Shown here: positions 5,810 through 7,341 of the stretch, one piece after another | Layout: the number at the start of each line of letters is the position of its first letter | How positions within the stretch are numbered: position 1 is the first letter of the stretch | Assembly (NCBI GenBank): GCA_024643705.1 | Contig: JAHEML010000171.1 | Coordinates: forward strand, 1-7,341 | Source of the DNA: Caldilineaceae bacterium | GTDB taxonomy: Bacteria > Chloroflexota > Anaerolineae > Caldilineales > Caldilineaceae | Length of the DNA: 7,341 bases | Direction of reading: 5' to 3' | Position numbers and translations under genes: made by a program | Notes under the pieces: model-generated | What the model saw: only the letters and a program-made list of their open reading frames with translations | What the model was told of the DNA's origin: nothing | The model's database searches: none

Positions 5810-6346
5810 ATGGCTGTCACCGCGAAAAAAGTTCGGGTTCAGGTAGATTTGAGCGAAACTGAAGCACTGTTGATCAATCATTTGACCGAAAGACTCTCGG
5901 TCCGATCCCGCGCAGATTTATTGCAGCAAGCCTATGGAACATTTCTGTGGGTGCTGAGCGAACGTCTGTCAGGAAATCGGATTGTTAGCGTCGATGCAGC
6001 CAATGTGGAAAAATTGGAGCGCTACAAAGAATTGAGCGTCCCTGCAGCCGAGCCGCTGTTGTTCAATCATTACGAGCATCTGGTCGTGCGCCCAGAATCG
6101 AATTATCGGCAAGCCTATCTGCGTGGACGAAATATGCGCGTTGGGCAATTGATTTACAAAATGCGCGCCAACCAGTTGAGCGCCGAGGAAGCCGCCGAAG
6201 ATATGGAACTACCTGTAGAACAGGTGCGAGAAGCGCAACTTTACTACCAAATCAATCGAGAATTGATTGAGCAAGAAACCGAAGAAGAGAAGCAGCGGTT
6301 GATAGCTGGAGGTATTTCCCTTGAGCCTCTTCATCTACCTGGATGA
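5810..6346 (+). CDS. Probable antitoxin: ribbon-helix-helix-like N-terminus fused to DUF433-like C-terminus
   Basis: The 178-residue product is likely the DNA-binding antitoxin of the downstream PIN-like nuclease. Residues 7-55 look like a ribbon-helix-helix: a beta strand KVRVQVDLS, helix one (TEALLINHLTERL), then SVRSRADLLQQAYG leading into helix two. Residues about 90-162 resemble DUF433, with the central LRGRNMRVGQLIYKM (104-118), the helix-turn-helix-like LSAEEAAEDMELPVEQVREA (123-142) and LYYQINRELI. DUF433 proteins are commonly paired with DUF5615 nucleases as toxin-antitoxin systems, and many are only about 75-90 residues, so this is a long two-domain version. The charged C-terminal tail (QETEEEKQR) may bind the toxin. 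The ATG at 5810 is chosen because GGGAGG lies just upstream; an in-frame TTG at 5774 would overlap the promoter. The 3' end overlaps the next gene by 26 bp. Base composition is lower in GC than the flanking genes. Confidence 0.8.
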   Translation: MAVTAKKVRVQVDLSETEALLINHLTERLSVRSRADLLQQAYGTFLWVLSERLSGNRIVSVDAANVEKLERYKELSVPAAEPLLFNHYEHLVVRPESNYRQAYLRGRNMRVGQLIYKMRANQLSAEEAAEDMELPVEQVREAQLYYQINRELIEQETEEEKQRLIAGGISLEPLHLPG

Positions 6347-6686
6347 TTGCGCCTTTTCCTATCGTTTGCGCCAATTGTTGGTTGAAGCAGGACATACAGT
6401 TCAGGTTCCTACAGATGTCGAACCTCCCCTGACAGGGGCGAAAGATCACCTTCATTTTGATTATGCAAGAAAAACCTGGCAAGTCATTCTAACCTATAAT
6501 CCGGATGATTTTCTTGAGTTGCATCTTCAAATACCGGATCATCCAGGCCTGCTGGCTGTCTACCAAGACAATGATCCCACACGGGACATGTCCTACCCCG
6601 ATGTGGTGCGCGCAATCAACAACCTGCAGCGTATTCAGCCAGACCTGGGCAGAGGTTTCTGGGTGTTGAACCACTATCAGTGGTGA
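6321..6686 (+). CDS. DUF5615 / Mut7-C-like PIN-fold nuclease, probable toxin
   Basis: The 121-residue product matches the DUF5615 PIN-like pattern, a family regarded as ribonuclease toxins. The N-terminal strand FIYLDDCAFSYRLRQLL (4-20) provides acidic Asp8/Asp9 and is followed by the typical EAGHTV. GAKDHLHFDYAR (39-50) supplies Asp42, and VILTYNPDDF (55-64) carries the T-x-N-x-D-D-F version of the conserved strand-plus-acid motif with Asp62/Asp63. HPGLLAVYQDN (74-84) is the family's usual next strand. All acidic positions expected for metal-dependent catalysis are present, so the enzyme looks intact. It starts at TTG (6321) inside the antitoxin's 3' end. GGAGG at 6308-6312, 8 nt upstream, strongly supports this start, and the overlap implies translational coupling to the antitoxin. 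Toxicity and the RNA target are inferred from family and context. Confidence 0.8.
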   Translation: MSLFIYLDDCAFSYRLRQLLVEAGHTVQVPTDVEPPLTGAKDHLHFDYARKTWQVILTYNPDDFLELHLQIPDHPGLLAVYQDNDPTRDMSYPDVVRAINNLQRIQPDLGRGFWVLNHYQW

Positions 6687-6700
6687 GAAAGCTCTTCTTG

Positions 6701-6744
6701 AAAAGGTGATGCAGAACTCTCGACGGGTTCTGCATCACCTTTTT
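6701..6744. terminator. Bidirectional intrinsic terminator between convergent genes
   Basis: Bases 6701-6717 (AAAAGGTGATGCAGAAC) pair perfectly with 6727-6743 around a 9-nt loop. A run of five T (6740-6744) serves the plus-strand toxin operon, and the complementary A-run (6701-6704) gives four T for the minus-strand aldehyde dehydrogenase. It begins 14 bp after the toxin stop and ends 20 bp before the dehydrogenase stop, so it can end transcription from both sides. Confidence 0.88.
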
Positions 6745-6764
6745 GTACATTCAGCGCACCAGCC

Positions 6765-7341
6765 CTACACATCAAACTTCACGCCTTGCGCCAAGGGCAA
6801 ACTCTCCCCGTAGTTGATCGTCACTGTCTGCCGCCGGGCATAAACTTTCCACGAATCCGAGCCACTCTCGCGACCGCCGCCGGTCTCTTTTTCCCCGCCA
6901 AATGCACCGCCAATCTCCGCACCGGCCGTGCCTGTGTTCACACTTGCCAGCCCGCAATCGCTGCCCCGCACACTGAGAAAGCGCTCCACCTCGCGCATGT
7001 CTGTGCTAAAGATGGCGGATGAAAGACCCTGATCTACCCCGTTATGAATTGCCAGGGCTTCGTCCAGTTCGGAATACTTCAGCACATACAAAATCGGTGC
7101 AAAGGTCTCCTCGCAGACGATCTCGAAATCGGGCTGGCCTTCCACCAGCGCAGGAGCCACATAATGACCACCCTCCAGCCCTGGCAACGAGAGTACCCGG
7201 TTGCCGGCCAGCACCCGTCCCCCTTCTGCCACGGCCCGCTGGATGGCCTGACGGTAGGCCATCACCGCGTATTGGTTGATCAGCGGGCCAACCAGCACAC
7301 CCGGTTCCAGCGGGTTGCCCACTTTCACCGTTTCGAAGACC
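6765..7341 (-). CDS. ALDH7-type (antiquitin-like) aldehyde dehydrogenase, C-terminal part
   Basis: About 191 C-terminal residues of an NAD-dependent aldehyde dehydrogenase are present; the gene continues beyond base 7341. The GTG at 7326-7328 is internal, because the upstream codons (V-F-E-T) keep the frame open and fit the family. Visible motifs are VGNPLEPGVLVGPLI and the EETFAPILYV motif with its conserved glutamate. Near the C-terminus come NTGTAGAEIGGAFGGEKETG and GRESGSDSWKVYARRQT, then a tail ending in LPLAQGVKFDV. The GAEIGGAFGGEKETGGG block and the LPLAQG-x-KF end are characteristic of ALDH7, which oxidises alpha-aminoadipate semialdehyde (piperideine-6-carboxylate) in lysine degradation. 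The catalytic cysteine and the NAD-binding fold lie outside the window, so intactness cannot be judged. It ends with TAG at 6765-6767, shortly after the shared terminator. Confidence 0.88.
   Translation of the reverse strand, partial: VFETVKVGNPLEPGVLVGPLINQYAVMAYRQAIQRAVAEGGRVLAGNRVLSLPGLEGGHYVAPALVEGQPDFEIVCEETFAPILYVLKYSELDEALAIHNGVDQGLSSAIFSTDMREVERFLSVRGSDCGLASVNTGTAGAEIGGAFGGEKETGGGRESGSDSWKVYARRQTVTINYGESLPLAQGVKFDV

Noticed and set aside
7326..7328. GTG as the start of the aldehyde dehydrogenase
   Set aside because: The open frame continues to the window end with residues fitting the family, and the protein would lack its NAD-binding fold and catalytic cysteine.

Overview
The window (7,341 bp, mostly GC-rich) reads as chromosomal accessory DNA from a free-living heterotroph. 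The likeliest source is a Chloroflexota (Anaerolineae/Caldilinea-like) bacterium. That is an inference from the gene mix: an RDD/SpoIIM/DUF58 membrane cluster, a glycoside hydrolase family 2 enzyme, DapA-like and ALDH7-like enzymes, a DUF433/DUF5615-type toxin-antitoxin pair, and a G/C-run palindromic miniature element. No rRNA, tRNA, CRISPR array or complete insertion sequence was seen.

Region 1 (1-2667) holds three membrane-associated genes: a 5' fragment of an RDD-family protein (minus strand), a divergent SpoIIM-family protein (plus strand) only 34 bp away, and a convergent DUF58 protein (minus strand). These families often sit together with a MoxR-type AAA+ ATPase; none is visible here.

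Region 2 (2668-5740) is a divergent pair of sugar-related enzymes. On the minus strand is a cytoplasmic beta-glucuronidase with intact catalytic glutamates and the Asn-x-Lys glucuronate motif. On the plus strand is a DapA/N-acetylneuraminate-lyase superfamily protein that keeps the Schiff-base lysine but lacks the usual Tyr and Thr-Thr. The 303-bp gap between them carries outward-facing promoter candidates and a 103-bp palindromic element. The element has perfect 9-bp terminal inverted repeats beginning GTAA and is flanked by an exact 8-bp direct repeat, so it is very likely a MITE that left a target-site duplication; the end sequence and duplication length suggest IS66-type mobilisation. A 15-bp perfect hairpin lies between the glucuronidase and DUF58 genes.

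Region 3 (5741-6744) is a compact, visibly more AT-rich toxin-antitoxin module. It has a near-consensus promoter overlapped by repeated TGGAG half-sites. The antitoxin fuses a ribbon-helix-helix-like N-terminus to a DUF433-like C-terminus. The overlapping downstream gene encodes a DUF5615/Mut7-C-like PIN-fold nuclease starting at TTG, and a strong bidirectional terminator follows.

Region 4 (6765-7341) is the C-terminal part of an ALDH7 (antiquitin-like) aldehyde dehydrogenase on the minus strand, cut by the window end.

The glucuronidase and the lyase may act in one hexuronide/sugar-acid pathway. The toxin-antitoxin module looks like a later insertion between metabolic genes.
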